Origin: Aliidiomarina sp. B3213
GTDB taxonomy: Bacteria; Pseudomonadota; Gammaproteobacteria; Enterobacterales; Alteromonadaceae
Direction: 5' to 3'
Length of the DNA stretch: 64,000 bases
Assembly (NCBI RefSeq): GCF_003290085.1
Contig: NZ_QMKJ01000002.1
Coordinates: 248,001-312,000, forward strand
A program made the position numbers and the translations under genes. The notes under the pieces were generated by a model, which saw only the letters and a list, made by a program, of their open reading frames with translations, had not been told where the DNA came from and searched no databases. Below are positions 40,994 to 49,452 of the stretch, piece by piece (position 1 is the first letter of the stretch; each line of letters starts with the position of its first letter).

Positions 40994-41788
40994 CTACGAT
41001 CCTACCAACAAGTGAATCGCTACGAATACCAATAAAACTGCAAACGCCCGCTGTAAATATCGAACTGGAAGCACAGACGCGATTTTAGCGCCAACAGGAG
41101 CAAATAATACAGAAGTAACAACTATACCTGCCCATGCCGGTAAATATAAAAAACCAAATAGGCCAAACATCTCAATGTTGTGCACACCGCTACCCATAGT
41201 TGCATAGAGCAGCGTACTTACCGCACTCAGCACCACACTACACACAGCGGCAACCGCAACAGCGCGAGACATCAATACTTGATAATAATTGAGAAGCGGC
41301 ACAACTAGAGCACCGCCACCTATACCAACAAGCGAAGAAACAATACCTATACTTGTTCCAAAGCTACGCACTTTCCACTGTTTAATGGCTTTCTCGCTAT
41401 TTCTCGGCTGTCGTTTCCACACCATTCGCAATGCTAAAAGCAGCAAAATTACCGCAAAAACACGCTGCAAAATAGCTGGAGGAATAGTACTACCAAGCCA
41501 AGAACCAATGAGTCCGCCAATGACGATGGTGGGCGCTAACCACCTTACCCATTTCCACTCTATATTTCCCGAGCGTTGATGCGCTAGCGCGCTTGAAAAT
41601 GTCGTTACCGCAATAGTTGCCAAACTTGTACCGATTGCCGTAGGCACCACTATACTTGCCGGTACGCCCATAGCGGGTAGCAAATAAATTAGTAACGGCA
41701 CCACTAAGATACCACCACCAATACCCAATGCACCGGACAATAGCCCTGCAAAAACGCCTACAATCAGTAAAATTGCAAATGCTGACAC
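40994..41788 (-). CDS. TSUP-family permease (TauE/SafE, DUF81)
   Basis: Membrane protein of the sulfite exporter TauE/SafE family, with about eight helices in two halves. Each half has the Gly-rich family motif (LSGALGIGGGILVVPLLIYL and SLVGIGGGALVVPLLNYY). Substrate cannot be told; family members move sulfite, sulfonates or other organic anions. The longest start lies inside ptsP (41824); I prefer the GTG at 41788, 1 bp after the ptsP stop, with AGGGAAG just upstream. 264 residues. Confidence 0.9.
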   Translation of the reverse strand: MSAFAILLIVGVFAGLLSGALGIGGGILVVPLLIYLLPAMGVPASIVVPTAIGTSLATIAVTTFSSALAHQRSGNIEWKWVRWLAPTIVIGGLIGSWLGSTIPPAILQRVFAVILLLLALRMVWKRQPRNSEKAIKQWKVRSFGTSIGIVSSLVGIGGGALVVPLLNYYQVLMSRAVAVAAVCSVVLSAVSTLLYATMGSGVHNIEMFGLFGFLYLPAWAGIVVTSVLFAPVGAKIASVLPVRYLQRAFAVLLVFVAIHLLVGS

Positions 41789-41789
41789 G

Positions 41790-44060
41790 CTACTTCCCTG
41801 CGCGGACAAAGCCGCCCAAACCAAGAGACTCGAGCTTCATAGTTAAAACTTTTCGCACTTGGTCTGGATGCTTTGCATTTAGTGCTTGGGTCAAAATAAC
41901 CTGCAAAACTTTACTTTCAAGATTCCGGACAATCCATCTTATCTTGTCTAAGTTATGCTCACTCATACTTAACGTGCGGTATCCCATGGAAAGTAACAAA
42001 ATAGCACCACCGGGGTCCCCAGCTAACTCACCACAGACACTCACTGGCTTACCTAATTTTTGACACGTTTCAACAATATCCTGCAAAGCGTTGAGCACCG
42101 CCGGATGGTACGCCTCATAAAGCTGTGCAACCCGCGGGTTGTTACGGTCGACGGCAAGCATATATTGAGTTAAGTCGTTGGTACCCACCGAGAAGAAGTC
42201 CACTCTGCGGGCTATCGCTTCGAGTTGATAAAGTACCGCGGGCACTTCAATCATCACCCCCAACTCTGGGCGATTAACCGTAGATTTAGGATGTTGCTGC
42301 ACCCATTCGTTGCGCACTTCAAAGTAAGCCTGGTTGATCAAACGAGCAGCTTCGTCGACCTCCTCTACTGACGTAATCATCGGTAATAGGATTTTCAAAT
42401 TGTCGTAGCCAATATTAGCTCTAATCATGGCGCGAACTTGAACCAAGAAAATTTCTGGGTGGTCTAGCGTCATACGTATGCCGCGCCAACCTAGAAATGG
42501 ATTTTCCTCGCTAATCGGAAAGTAAGGTAAAGGTTTATCACCGCCAACATCTAACGTACGCATGACTACCGGCACTTTCGGGTAATGCTCAAACACTTCT
42601 CTGTACAAGTCATATTGCTCTGACTCAGTAGGAAAGCGTTCACGCATCATGAAAGGTATTTCCGTGCGGTACAAACCAATGCCTTGGTGCTCACCGCACA
42701 ACTTCCCATGGTCAACATTCAGCCCTGCATTAATTTGCAACGAAATAGCCAAACCGTCTTTCGTTTCTGCCTTTTTATGACGGTGTTGCGCTACTGTTTC
42801 AGAAAGCTCTTGCTCTTCAAGCTGCAAGTTTTGGTATTCAGCAACCACTTGCGAAGGAGGGTTAACGAAAATTTCACCGCTGTATCCATCAACGATAAGG
42901 TATTGTTCTTCAAAGTACGAAAGAGGTACATCTTCAATACCAAATACCGCGGCAATGCCCATACTTCGTGCCATTATAGCTGCATGGCTATTGGCTGAAC
43001 CTCTCAATGAAATCAGCCCTTGCAAGCGGTTGCGCGGTATTTCCGCCAACATACTCGCGGTCACCTCTTCAGCCACCAAAATGCACGAGTCGGGAATTTC
43101 ATTGTGTATTTTTTTGCGGTCTTTCAAGTGACCTAAAATGCGTTCACCAAGGTCGCGAACGTCTACCGCACGCTCTCGTAAATAAGCGTCGTCTAAATCT
43201 TCAAACTGAGACACGAAACCGTCTACAGCCATTTTCACCGCGGTTTGCGCCCGCCAACCTTCTTTGATCTTCTCTTCAACCGCATTACCTAAACTGGTTG
43301 CGTCGAGTAAGCCTTGGTAAACATCAAAAATAGCTAGCGTATCGTCGGCAACATAATCTGCAACTTGCTCAGCAAGCCTTTTAAGCTCTTGACGAGTGAG
43401 TAGAACGGCTTTTCTAAACCTATGTATTTCCCGCCACGGCGTTTCCGTTCTGCGAGGAACTATAGAACGCAAACTTGCGATAGGTCGGCCAACGTATGGC
43501 TCTCCAAGAGCTACACCTGGAGCTCCAGGAATAGCTTTAAGTTTTTTCAACCACGGAGACTGCGGATCAGCAATTAACCCCTTCGCCTCAGCATGCGCAA
43601 TAACGGCAGCCAACTGCGCCGCTAAAGTTACAACAAAAGACTCTTCCTCACCGGTAAACGCTCGGGCTTCCACTTGTTGAACAGCGAGCACACCAAGTAC
43701 TTTACGTTGGTGAATGATAGGAGCAACCAACATGGCTCGATAAGCCGTTTCGTTGACTTCTTTAACCAATTTAAAGTTAGGGTGGGTTGTTGCGTTAGCT
43801 AGGTTTAATGGTTCTTCCCGCTGCGCCGCTAAACTTATAAGGCCCTCGCCATAAGCAAGGGTGATGCGCTTTCCTTTCGGGATAGTTAACCCGTCGGACG
43901 CCATCAATACAAATTCGCGTTGTTCGGGGTCTGCTAGGTATACAGAGCAAACGTCGCTACCTAAAGCTGCTTTTACGCTGCGCACCATAGTGTTCAGCGC
44001 CACATCAAATTCGGGCGCTTGGTTAACTGACTCCACGATACGCTGCAGTGTAATGAGCAT
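41790..44060 (-). CDS. ptsP: PEP-protein phosphotransferase PtsP (enzyme I-Ntr)
   Basis: First enzyme of the nitrogen PTS; takes phosphate from PEP and passes it to NPr. An N-terminal GAF domain (residues about 1-165, sensing glutamine in E. coli) precedes the enzyme I module, with phosphorylated His in LRGSANSHAAIMARSMG and the PEP-binding barrel (LDVGGDKPLPYFP, then GTNDLTQYMLAVDRNN). 756 residues. Starts on the last base of the rppH stop; rppH-ptsP is a conserved pair. Confidence 0.97.
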   Translation of the reverse strand: MLITLQRIVESVNQAPEFDVALNTMVRSVKAALGSDVCSVYLADPEQREFVLMASDGLTIPKGKRITLAYGEGLISLAAQREEPLNLANATTHPNFKLVKEVNETAYRAMLVAPIIHQRKVLGVLAVQQVEARAFTGEEESFVVTLAAQLAAVIAHAEAKGLIADPQSPWLKKLKAIPGAPGVALGEPYVGRPIASLRSIVPRRTETPWREIHRFRKAVLLTRQELKRLAEQVADYVADDTLAIFDVYQGLLDATSLGNAVEEKIKEGWRAQTAVKMAVDGFVSQFEDLDDAYLRERAVDVRDLGERILGHLKDRKKIHNEIPDSCILVAEEVTASMLAEIPRNRLQGLISLRGSANSHAAIMARSMGIAAVFGIEDVPLSYFEEQYLIVDGYSGEIFVNPPSQVVAEYQNLQLEEQELSETVAQHRHKKAETKDGLAISLQINAGLNVDHGKLCGEHQGIGLYRTEIPFMMRERFPTESEQYDLYREVFEHYPKVPVVMRTLDVGGDKPLPYFPISEENPFLGWRGIRMTLDHPEIFLVQVRAMIRANIGYDNLKILLPMITSVEEVDEAARLINQAYFEVRNEWVQQHPKSTVNRPELGVMIEVPAVLYQLEAIARRVDFFSVGTNDLTQYMLAVDRNNPRVAQLYEAYHPAVLNALQDIVETCQKLGKPVSVCGELAGDPGGAILLLSMGYRTLSMSEHNLDKIRWIVRNLESKVLQVILTQALNAKHPDQVRKVLTMKLESLGLGGFVRAGK

Positions 44061-44572
44061 TATGAACGCCTACGTTTGCGCTTAAACCTTTTATTTTTAA
44101 ATGGCATAACTACCGGCGCAAATTCTTTCATGACGCGACGATAAACGTCTCGCTTAAAAGAAACAACTTGCCTCACTGGGTACCAATAACTTACCCAGCG
44201 CCAGCCATCAAATTCGGGGTGGCTTGACTGCAAAACATCCACATCAGATTCGGAACATTTCAGTTTAAGTAGGAACCATTTTTGTTTTTGGCCAATACAC
44301 AAAGGTTTTTGCCCTTTGCGTACCATTCGTTTCGGTAACCGGTACCGAAACCAATTGCGGCTAGTGTAAACCAGCTCAACTTGCTCTTTTTTTAACCCTA
44401 CTTCTTCAAAAAGCTCTCTGTACATCGCCTGCTCTGGAGATTCGCCGTCGTCTATTCCACCTTGTGGAAACTGCCAACTTTGTTGTCCAAATCGACGTGC
44501 CCAGAAAATCTGACCGTGCTCGTTGCAAATCACTATGCCGACATTTGATCGATAACCCTCGGCATCTATCAC
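44060..44572 (-). CDS. rppH: RNA pyrophosphohydrolase
   Basis: Nudix hydrolase that removes 5' pyrophosphate from mRNA, triggering RNase E decay. Nudix box [20 protein letters not shown] with the REhEEVG core is complete. The GTG start gives [17 protein letters not shown], matching E. coli, with GAGG 8 nt upstream. The tail is strongly basic ([12 protein letters not shown]). 170 residues. Confidence 0.97.
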   Translation of the reverse strand: MIDAEGYRSNVGIVICNEHGQIFWARRFGQQSWQFPQGGIDDGESPEQAMYRELFEEVGLKKEQVELVYTSRNWFRYRLPKRMVRKGQKPLCIGQKQKWFLLKLKCSESDVDVLQSSHPEFDGWRWVSYWYPVRQVVSFKRDVYRRVMKEFAPVVMPFKNKRFKRKRRRS

Positions 44573-44708
44573 TTGAGCATCCTCAATAAATCTCTATTAA
44601 TAACGATTCTTCCACAAAGTGAGCATATCAGCAAACACCGATACACAACTTGTAGCAATTTTCTGACCCCGTTAACATATACTTTTCAGACTATTGAACT
44701 AGGCATTC

Positions 44709-45404
44709 ATGACCTCTTTATCCATTCCCTCTGGTGCACCGCGAACAGAACAAGAGCTTTTGGCTCGCGCTCATGCAATTGCCGGCTATTCATTACGTCA
44801 GCTAGCAACAATTGCCGAATGGCAAACGCCAACGTCGTTGCGCCATGCCAAAGGCTGGGCTGGGCAATTGATTGAGCTATTTTTAGGTGCCACGGCGGGG
44901 TCTAGGCCAGAGCAAGACTTTCCTGAGCTTCGTATTGAGCTCAAAACCATTCCAGTAGACGAACTCGGTGCTCCGTTAGAAACCACCTACGTATGTATTG
45001 CCCCACTTCTCAATTTAAACGGTGTAACTTGGGAGCAGAGTAATGTTCGAAACAAATTGCAGCGCGTACTGTGGCTACCCATTGACGGCCGCCGTGAGAT
45101 TCCTCCTGGGGAAAGAGTTGTAGGGCACCCTATTTTATGGACACCCAACGAGATTGAAGAAAATATATTGCGGCAAGACTGGGAAGAGTTAACCGATATG
45201 GTGGTATTGGGCCAAGTTGAGGCTATTACAGCTAGAGTTGGAACCGCGTTGCAAATCCGACCGAAAGCAGCAAACGGAAAAGCGCTCACCCAAGCTATAG
45301 GTCCAAATGGCGGTTATATTCAAACTAGGCCAAGGGGTTATTACTTAAAGAAACAATATACGGCTGCTATTTTACACCGCGCGTTAGGAGAGCATAATGA
45401 ATAA
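44709..45404 (+). CDS. mutH: DNA mismatch repair endonuclease MutH
   Basis: Nicks the unmethylated strand at hemimethylated GATC, directing mismatch repair; implies Dam methylation in this organism. Catalytic D-E-x-K pattern in [15 protein letters not shown]. 231 residues. Divergent from rppH, and its last codons overlap a small ORF (45397-45489) by 8 bp. Confidence 0.97.
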   Translation: MTSLSIPSGAPRTEQELLARAHAIAGYSLRQLATIAEWQTPTSLRHAKGWAGQLIELFLGATAGSRPEQDFPELRIELKTIPVDELGAPLETTYVCIAPLLNLNGVTWEQSNVRNKLQRVLWLPIDGRREIPPGERVVGHPILWTPNEIEENILRQDWEELTDMVVLGQVEAITARVGTALQIRPKAANGKALTQAIGPNGGYIQTRPRGYYLKKQYTAAILHRALGEHNE

Positions 45405-45489
45405 TCGAGACTGCCCGTATTGTCGACGAATCCGATGGACTCTAATTTGGGCAGTCATTATGTTTGCCGTGTATTTTTGGCTGTTCTGA
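45397..45489 (+). CDS. 30-residue CPYC single-pass membrane microprotein
   Basis: [18 protein letters not shown] begins a 30-residue peptide: a CxxC motif (Cys6, Cys9), a cluster of Arg residues, then a hydrophobic helix to the C-terminus (about residues 14-30). The ATG overlaps the mutH stop (ATGAATAA) and has AGGAG 7 nt upstream, so translation is probably coupled to mutH. The positive-inside rule puts the CPYC end in the cytoplasm. Function unknown; metal binding or redox is possible. Confidence 0.6.
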   Translation: MNNRDCPYCRRIRWTLIWAVIMFAVYFWLF

Positions 45490-45495
45490 ACTAAC

Positions 45496-46239
45496 TTAAG
45501 CAGCGCGAAACCCTGTTGGGATATGAGCAGCTTCGATATGAGGTTTGGCGAAATAAAAACCTTGCATCAGTTCAATGCCTAAGTCGATCAAAGCGTTCTT
45601 CTCACCTTCAGTTTCAATGCCTTCAGCAATGGGTGTTATGTCAAGATCATTTGCTACGGTAAGTACACCTTTCACGATCGATCTTTTCACTTTGTCGGTG
45701 TCGATATTACGAATCAGGTTCATATCTATTTTCAGAAGATCAGGCTGAAAATCTGAAAGCATATTCAAGCCTGCATAGCCTTCGCCAAAGTCATCAATGG
45801 CCGTCAAAAAGCCGTGTTCTTTATAGGTCTTAAAAACTTCCTTGAGCAGAGCCTTATTCTCGATTTTCTCGTGCTCTGTCACTTCAAAAATAATGTTTTC
45901 TCGAGGAAACTTCACACGGTTTGCGGTTTCCAGAGTTCTTGCTAAGCACGTTTCTGGCTCGTAAATCGCGTTTGGTAGAAAATTTATACTCACTCGGCTT
46001 GGCAGTTTTACTTTAGAAGCCGTTTCAATCGCTGTCATGCGGCATTGCTGGTCAAAAGAATAGATCATTTCGTCGGTGACTTTCCCGATAACCTCTCCTG
46101 CGCCTTCGCCATTTGCTCCACGCACTAAAGCTTCATGAGCATAAAGCGTTTGCTCACGCACATTTACGATAGGCTGAAACGCCATTTTTATATCGAAACC
46201 AAGCTTTTTGTAACATTGGCAAGTATTGCAGACCGCCAT
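45496..46239 (-). CDS. EAL-domain c-di-GMP phosphodiesterase, RimA-like candidate
   Basis: A 247-residue protein that is almost entirely one EAL domain. Catalytic signatures are present: EALVRG, Asn in SINFLPN, Glu in FEVTE, DDFGEGYAGL, Lys in LLKIDM, AEGIE and QGFYFAKP, so it is predicted to cleave c-di-GMP. It opens with C4-x2-C7-x-C9, a possible metal or redox site. It is divergent from the protease-RimK genes at 46386-47719, recalling the Pseudomonas rimABK locus, where RimA is reported as a c-di-GMP phosphodiesterase. That equivalence is inference. GAGGG precedes the ATG, immediately after a hairpin arm. Confidence 0.88.
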   Translation of the reverse strand: MAVCNTCQCYKKLGFDIKMAFQPIVNVREQTLYAHEALVRGANGEGAGEVIGKVTDEMIYSFDQQCRMTAIETASKVKLPSRVSINFLPNAIYEPETCLARTLETANRVKFPRENIIFEVTEHEKIENKALLKEVFKTYKEHGFLTAIDDFGEGYAGLNMLSDFQPDLLKIDMNLIRNIDTDKVKRSIVKGVLTVANDLDITPIAEGIETEGEKNALIDLGIELMQGFYFAKPHIEAAHIPTGFRAA

Positions 46240-46247
46240 TTTCCCTC

Positions 46248-46275
46248 CTAAGCTAACGTTATTCGTTTAGCTTAG
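46248..46275. repeat. 9-bp inverted repeat abutting the EAL ribosome site
   Basis: CTAAGCTAA (46248-46256) and TTAGCTTAG (46267-46275) are perfect inverted arms with a 10-nt spacer. In the minus-strand transcript the second arm ends directly at GAGGG, the EAL gene's Shine-Dalgarno. It could be an RNA hairpin or a repressor operator in the divergent control region. Confidence 0.6.
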
Positions 46276-46385
46276 CTTAACGTGATAAAAGTATCCTTTA
46301 TAGAGATATTTATTGCATATTGGATCACATTCGCTGTAAAAAGCGCACTATTAAAAACTGCTTTTAAAGTACAAGGATTAACATC

Positions 46386-46814
46386 GTGCAAGCTCTTCCC
46401 ACAATAGGTTGGCGTGAATGGCTTTCGTTACCTGAATTAGGTATCGAAAACATTAAAGCAAAAGTCGACACGGGCGCCAAAACTTCATGTTTACACGCCT
46501 TTAAGCTTGAACCTTTTGAAAAGAACGGTGAACGCTGGTTGAAAATTTGGGTACATCCGATTCAAGACAGTTTAGAAGAGCATGTTTGTGAGGCTCGAAT
46601 TGTAGAACAAAGAAATGTAACCGATTCAGGCGGACACATTGAAGAGCGTTACGTTATTGAAACTACCGTACATGCAGGCTCTGTTAGCTTCCCGGCGGAG
46701 TTAACCTTAACTAACAGAGACTCCATGAAGTTTCGAATGCTACTCGGTCGACAAGCTATGAATGGAAGGTTTATTGTTAATCCACAAGAATCATTTTTAT
46801 TGGGAGAGAATTAA
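46386..46814 (+). CDS. Retropepsin-like 'ATP-dependent zinc protease' (RimB type)
   Basis: 142-residue protein of the family called ATP-dependent zinc protease (COG4067), although its motif is aspartic-protease-like: [12 protein letters not shown] with D28-T29-G30. In Pseudomonas the equivalent gene beside rimK is rimB, whose product acts on glutamylated S6. The C-terminal LLGRQAM motif is typical. Start is GTG, with AAGGA upstream. Its stop overlaps the rimK start by 1 bp, implying tight coupling. Confidence 0.88.
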   Translation: MQALPTIGWREWLSLPELGIENIKAKVDTGAKTSCLHAFKLEPFEKNGERWLKIWVHPIQDSLEEHVCEARIVEQRNVTDSGGHIEERYVIETTVHAGSVSFPAELTLTNRDSMKFRMLLGRQAMNGRFIVNPQESFLLGEN

Positions 46815-47719
46815 TGCGCATTGCGATTCTATCGAGAAATAGGAAGCTCTACTCGACAAGACGCCTCATTGAAGCTGCTGAAGAACGTGGTCATGAAGTT
46901 CATGTTCTAGACCCGCTGCACTGTTATATGAATATCAATGCTAAAGAGCCTTCAATTCATATGCGCGGCAAAGAACTACCCGAGTTTGACGCAATTATTC
47001 CGCGTATTGGTGCAAGCATTACATTTTACGGGACAGCCGTTTTACGCCAATTTGAGATGATGGGCGTATATCCCGTCAACGAGTCTGTGGCCATTAGCCG
47101 TAGCCGCGATAAATTGCGCTCATTGCAACTACTGTCAAGAAAAGGCATTGGCTTACCCGTAACAGGCTTCGCCTCTAAACCAGCAGACATTCCAGACCTT
47201 ATCGACATGGTTGGCGGTTCTCCGTTAGTAATTAAGTTGCTGGAAGGTACGCAAGGTATAGGCGTTGTTTTAGCGGAAACCCGAAAAGCCGCAGAGAGTG
47301 TTATCGAAGCGTTTATGGGATTAAATGCACACTTTATGGTGCAAGAATACATTAAGGAATCTGGTGGTGCCGATATTCGCTGCTTCGTTCTAGGCGATAA
47401 AGTTGTTGCAGCTATGAAACGTCAGGCCAAGCCGGGAGAGTTCCGGTCAAACCTGCATCGTGGAGGTAGTGCCACACTCGTAAAATTAAGTTCAGCAGAG
47501 CGTGCTACAGCAGTTAAAGCAGCCAAAACTATGGGACTTAATGTTGCAGGTGTAGATATTTTACGCTCTAACCACGGGCCTTTAGTTATGGAAGTTAACT
47601 CTTCGCCAGGTTTAGAAGGTATTGAGTCTGCAACGGAAAAGGACGTAGCAGGTCAAATCATTAGCTTTATCGAGAAAAACGCGAAGTCTCATAAAACTAG
47701 AACGAAAGGAAAAGGCTAA
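46814..47719 (+). CDS. rimK: Ribosomal protein S6 L-glutamate ligase RimK
   Basis: ATP-grasp ligase that adds glutamates to the C-terminus of ribosomal protein S6; it can also make poly-alpha-glutamate. Full ATP-grasp domain with [34 protein letters not shown] and metal ligands in [14 protein letters not shown]. 301 residues. Second gene of protease-rimK-aspartoacylase, with 2 bp to the next gene. Confidence 0.94.
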   Translation: MRIAILSRNRKLYSTRRLIEAAEERGHEVHVLDPLHCYMNINAKEPSIHMRGKELPEFDAIIPRIGASITFYGTAVLRQFEMMGVYPVNESVAISRSRDKLRSLQLLSRKGIGLPVTGFASKPADIPDLIDMVGGSPLVIKLLEGTQGIGVVLAETRKAAESVIEAFMGLNAHFMVQEYIKESGGADIRCFVLGDKVVAAMKRQAKPGEFRSNLHRGGSATLVKLSSAERATAVKAAKTMGLNVAGVDILRSNHGPLVMEVNSSPGLEGIESATEKDVAGQIISFIEKNAKSHKTRTKGKG

Positions 47720-47721
47720 AA

Positions 47722-48753
47722 ATGGCGAAAGTTCGTCAACAACCTTATGAACTGGCAGAGCACACCATTCAACCCGGTACTCGCTGCGCAATTCACTTAC
47801 CAGCGGCGAGGCTATACAACGACACTGCATTAGACCTTCACGTAGAGGTTTTTCACGGTGTAAAGCCGGGCCCGACTTTGCTCGTTTGTGCGGCAATTCA
47901 TGGTGACGAATTAAACGGCATAGAAATTTGCCGGCGGTTAATGGACGTCATCGACCCGGGTCAGCTTGCTGGCACACTTTTAGTGGTGCCGGTTGTTAAT
48001 ATGTTTGGGTTCATTCAACGTTCTCGCTATTTACCCGACCGCCGCGACCTAAACCGCTGTTTTCCCGGCTCTGAACGTGGCGCCCTAGGTAGCCGACTCG
48101 CGCATATCATTAACACGTCTCTGGTGGAGCGCGCGACGCACATTATTGACCTTCATACGGGCGCGGTGCATCGCAGCAACTTACCGCAAATTAGGGTCAA
48201 TGTTGAAAGTGAAATTGCGGTTCAAATGGCTGAAGCGTTTAACTCACCCGTCATTTTAAACTCAAAGAATGTAGAGGGAACTCTTCGCTCTCAATGCTCA
48301 GAGCTGGGTATTCCTCTAATTTTGTATGAAGCAGGTGAAGCATTGCGTTTCGACTTTGCAGCCATTCGAGCTGGCTTAAATGGCGTAACCAATGTCATGA
48401 AAATGCTTAAAATGATGAAAGGCCGCCGCACCCGAAAAAAAGTTACTCCGGTCTTCGCGCAGCGTTCAGTTTGGGTGCGCAGTGAGAGTGACGGCTTAGT
48501 TCTTAGCCGCGTAGAGCTTGGGCAAAGTGTATCTCGAAATCAGATTTTAGCTGAGGTGGTAGCGCCGCACGAGTCAGAAACGACCGTGATCACTTCACCT
48601 GTCACCGGTATTATTATCGGTATCAGCAACATTCCCATCGCAAATGAAGGAGAAGCACTCTTTAATATCGCCTGCTTCGATAAATCAGAGATTCCTACCG
48701 CTTCAGAAATGGTGGACACCTTTGTTGAAGCTTACCCTACCGATCCACTGTAA
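47722..48753 (+). CDS. Succinylglutamate desuccinylase/aspartoacylase family hydrolase
   Basis: Zinc carboxypeptidase-fold amidohydrolase. Metal ligands are H60 and E63 (HGDE) and H145 (DLHTG); an Arg pair in RSRYLPDRRDLNR fits substrate carboxylate binding, and Glu in LYEAGE fits the general base. A C-terminal beta domain (about 250-340) has a lipoyl-like fold pattern. 343 residues. Family members cut N-acyl-amino acids. Being co-transcribed with RimK, it may act on glutamyl tails or an N-acyl-glutamate; that is inference. Confidence 0.88.
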   Translation: MAKVRQQPYELAEHTIQPGTRCAIHLPAARLYNDTALDLHVEVFHGVKPGPTLLVCAAIHGDELNGIEICRRLMDVIDPGQLAGTLLVVPVVNMFGFIQRSRYLPDRRDLNRCFPGSERGALGSRLAHIINTSLVERATHIIDLHTGAVHRSNLPQIRVNVESEIAVQMAEAFNSPVILNSKNVEGTLRSQCSELGIPLILYEAGEALRFDFAAIRAGLNGVTNVMKMLKMMKGRRTRKKVTPVFAQRSVWVRSESDGLVLSRVELGQSVSRNQILAEVVAPHESETTVITSPVTGIIIGISNIPIANEGEALFNIACFDKSEIPTASEMVDTFVEAYPTDPL

Positions 48754-48860
48754 CCTTCAAGTGTATAAAAAATCTGCCGATAAAGTCATAAACGGTTTAT
48801 AGTACCTTTTAAACAGTTAGCAGTATTTAGTAAGAATTTCACGACAAAAGGTTACAAAGT

Positions 48861-49367
48861 ATGCCGTCAAGCGTACAAAGCGAACGTGAACATTTGTTCT
48901 ACGAACAGTATAAGAATTCACCAAGCCTAGTGCGCGCCTGGTTGCGCCAAGGAACACCTGACCAAGCAAACGAAGTGTACGAAATATTCCACGCCATTAA
49001 AGGCGTAAGCGATATTTTAGGTTTTACTCGACTAGGTACTTTAGCCACCAGAGTATGTACACACAAAGAATTGCCCCCCAAGGACGAGGTCACCGCAGCT
49101 CTAGAAGAATTAGAACGTACGTTAGAAACTATTGAAAAAATAATAGATTCATCGAACAATGATGAGTATGAAAAAATGAAACAGTTAATTAGGCAGCGAA
49201 ATATTTCAGCCCTCAAACTTGCCCACCAATGGCAAGCAAGTTTTGGCGCAAAAAATATACCAGAAGGCCTCCGCCAACTTGTAAGTTGCTTAGAGAGTTT
49301 CGACTTTAAGGCCGCGTCAGCGTATCTTAAAGACTATCCGAACCTAAACAAAAATAATAATAACTAG
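48861..49367 (+). CDS. Hpt-domain protein upstream of fapA
   Basis: 168-residue helical protein with a histidine phosphotransfer motif at H44 (IFHAIKGVSDILGFTRL), matching HxxKG followed by LG-xxL. The Hpt bundle covers about residues 10-105; a second helical region with an Asn-rich tail follows. It could relay phosphate between kinase and regulator genes, of which a set lies 3 kb downstream. 85 bp before fapA's first canonical start. Confidence 0.75.
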   Translation: MPSSVQSEREHLFYEQYKNSPSLVRAWLRQGTPDQANEVYEIFHAIKGVSDILGFTRLGTLATRVCTHKELPPKDEVTAALEELERTLETIEKIIDSSNNDEYEKMKQLIRQRNISALKLAHQWQASFGAKNIPEGLRQLVSCLESFDFKAASAYLKDYPNLNKNNNN

Positions 49368-49452
49368 GTTCACTTGGGGGTGGGTTATTAAAGCCATAAA
49401 GTTTAGCGAAAAGAAGTCCGAAGTTTTTATTGATATCCCCAGAGTTTTCGAT

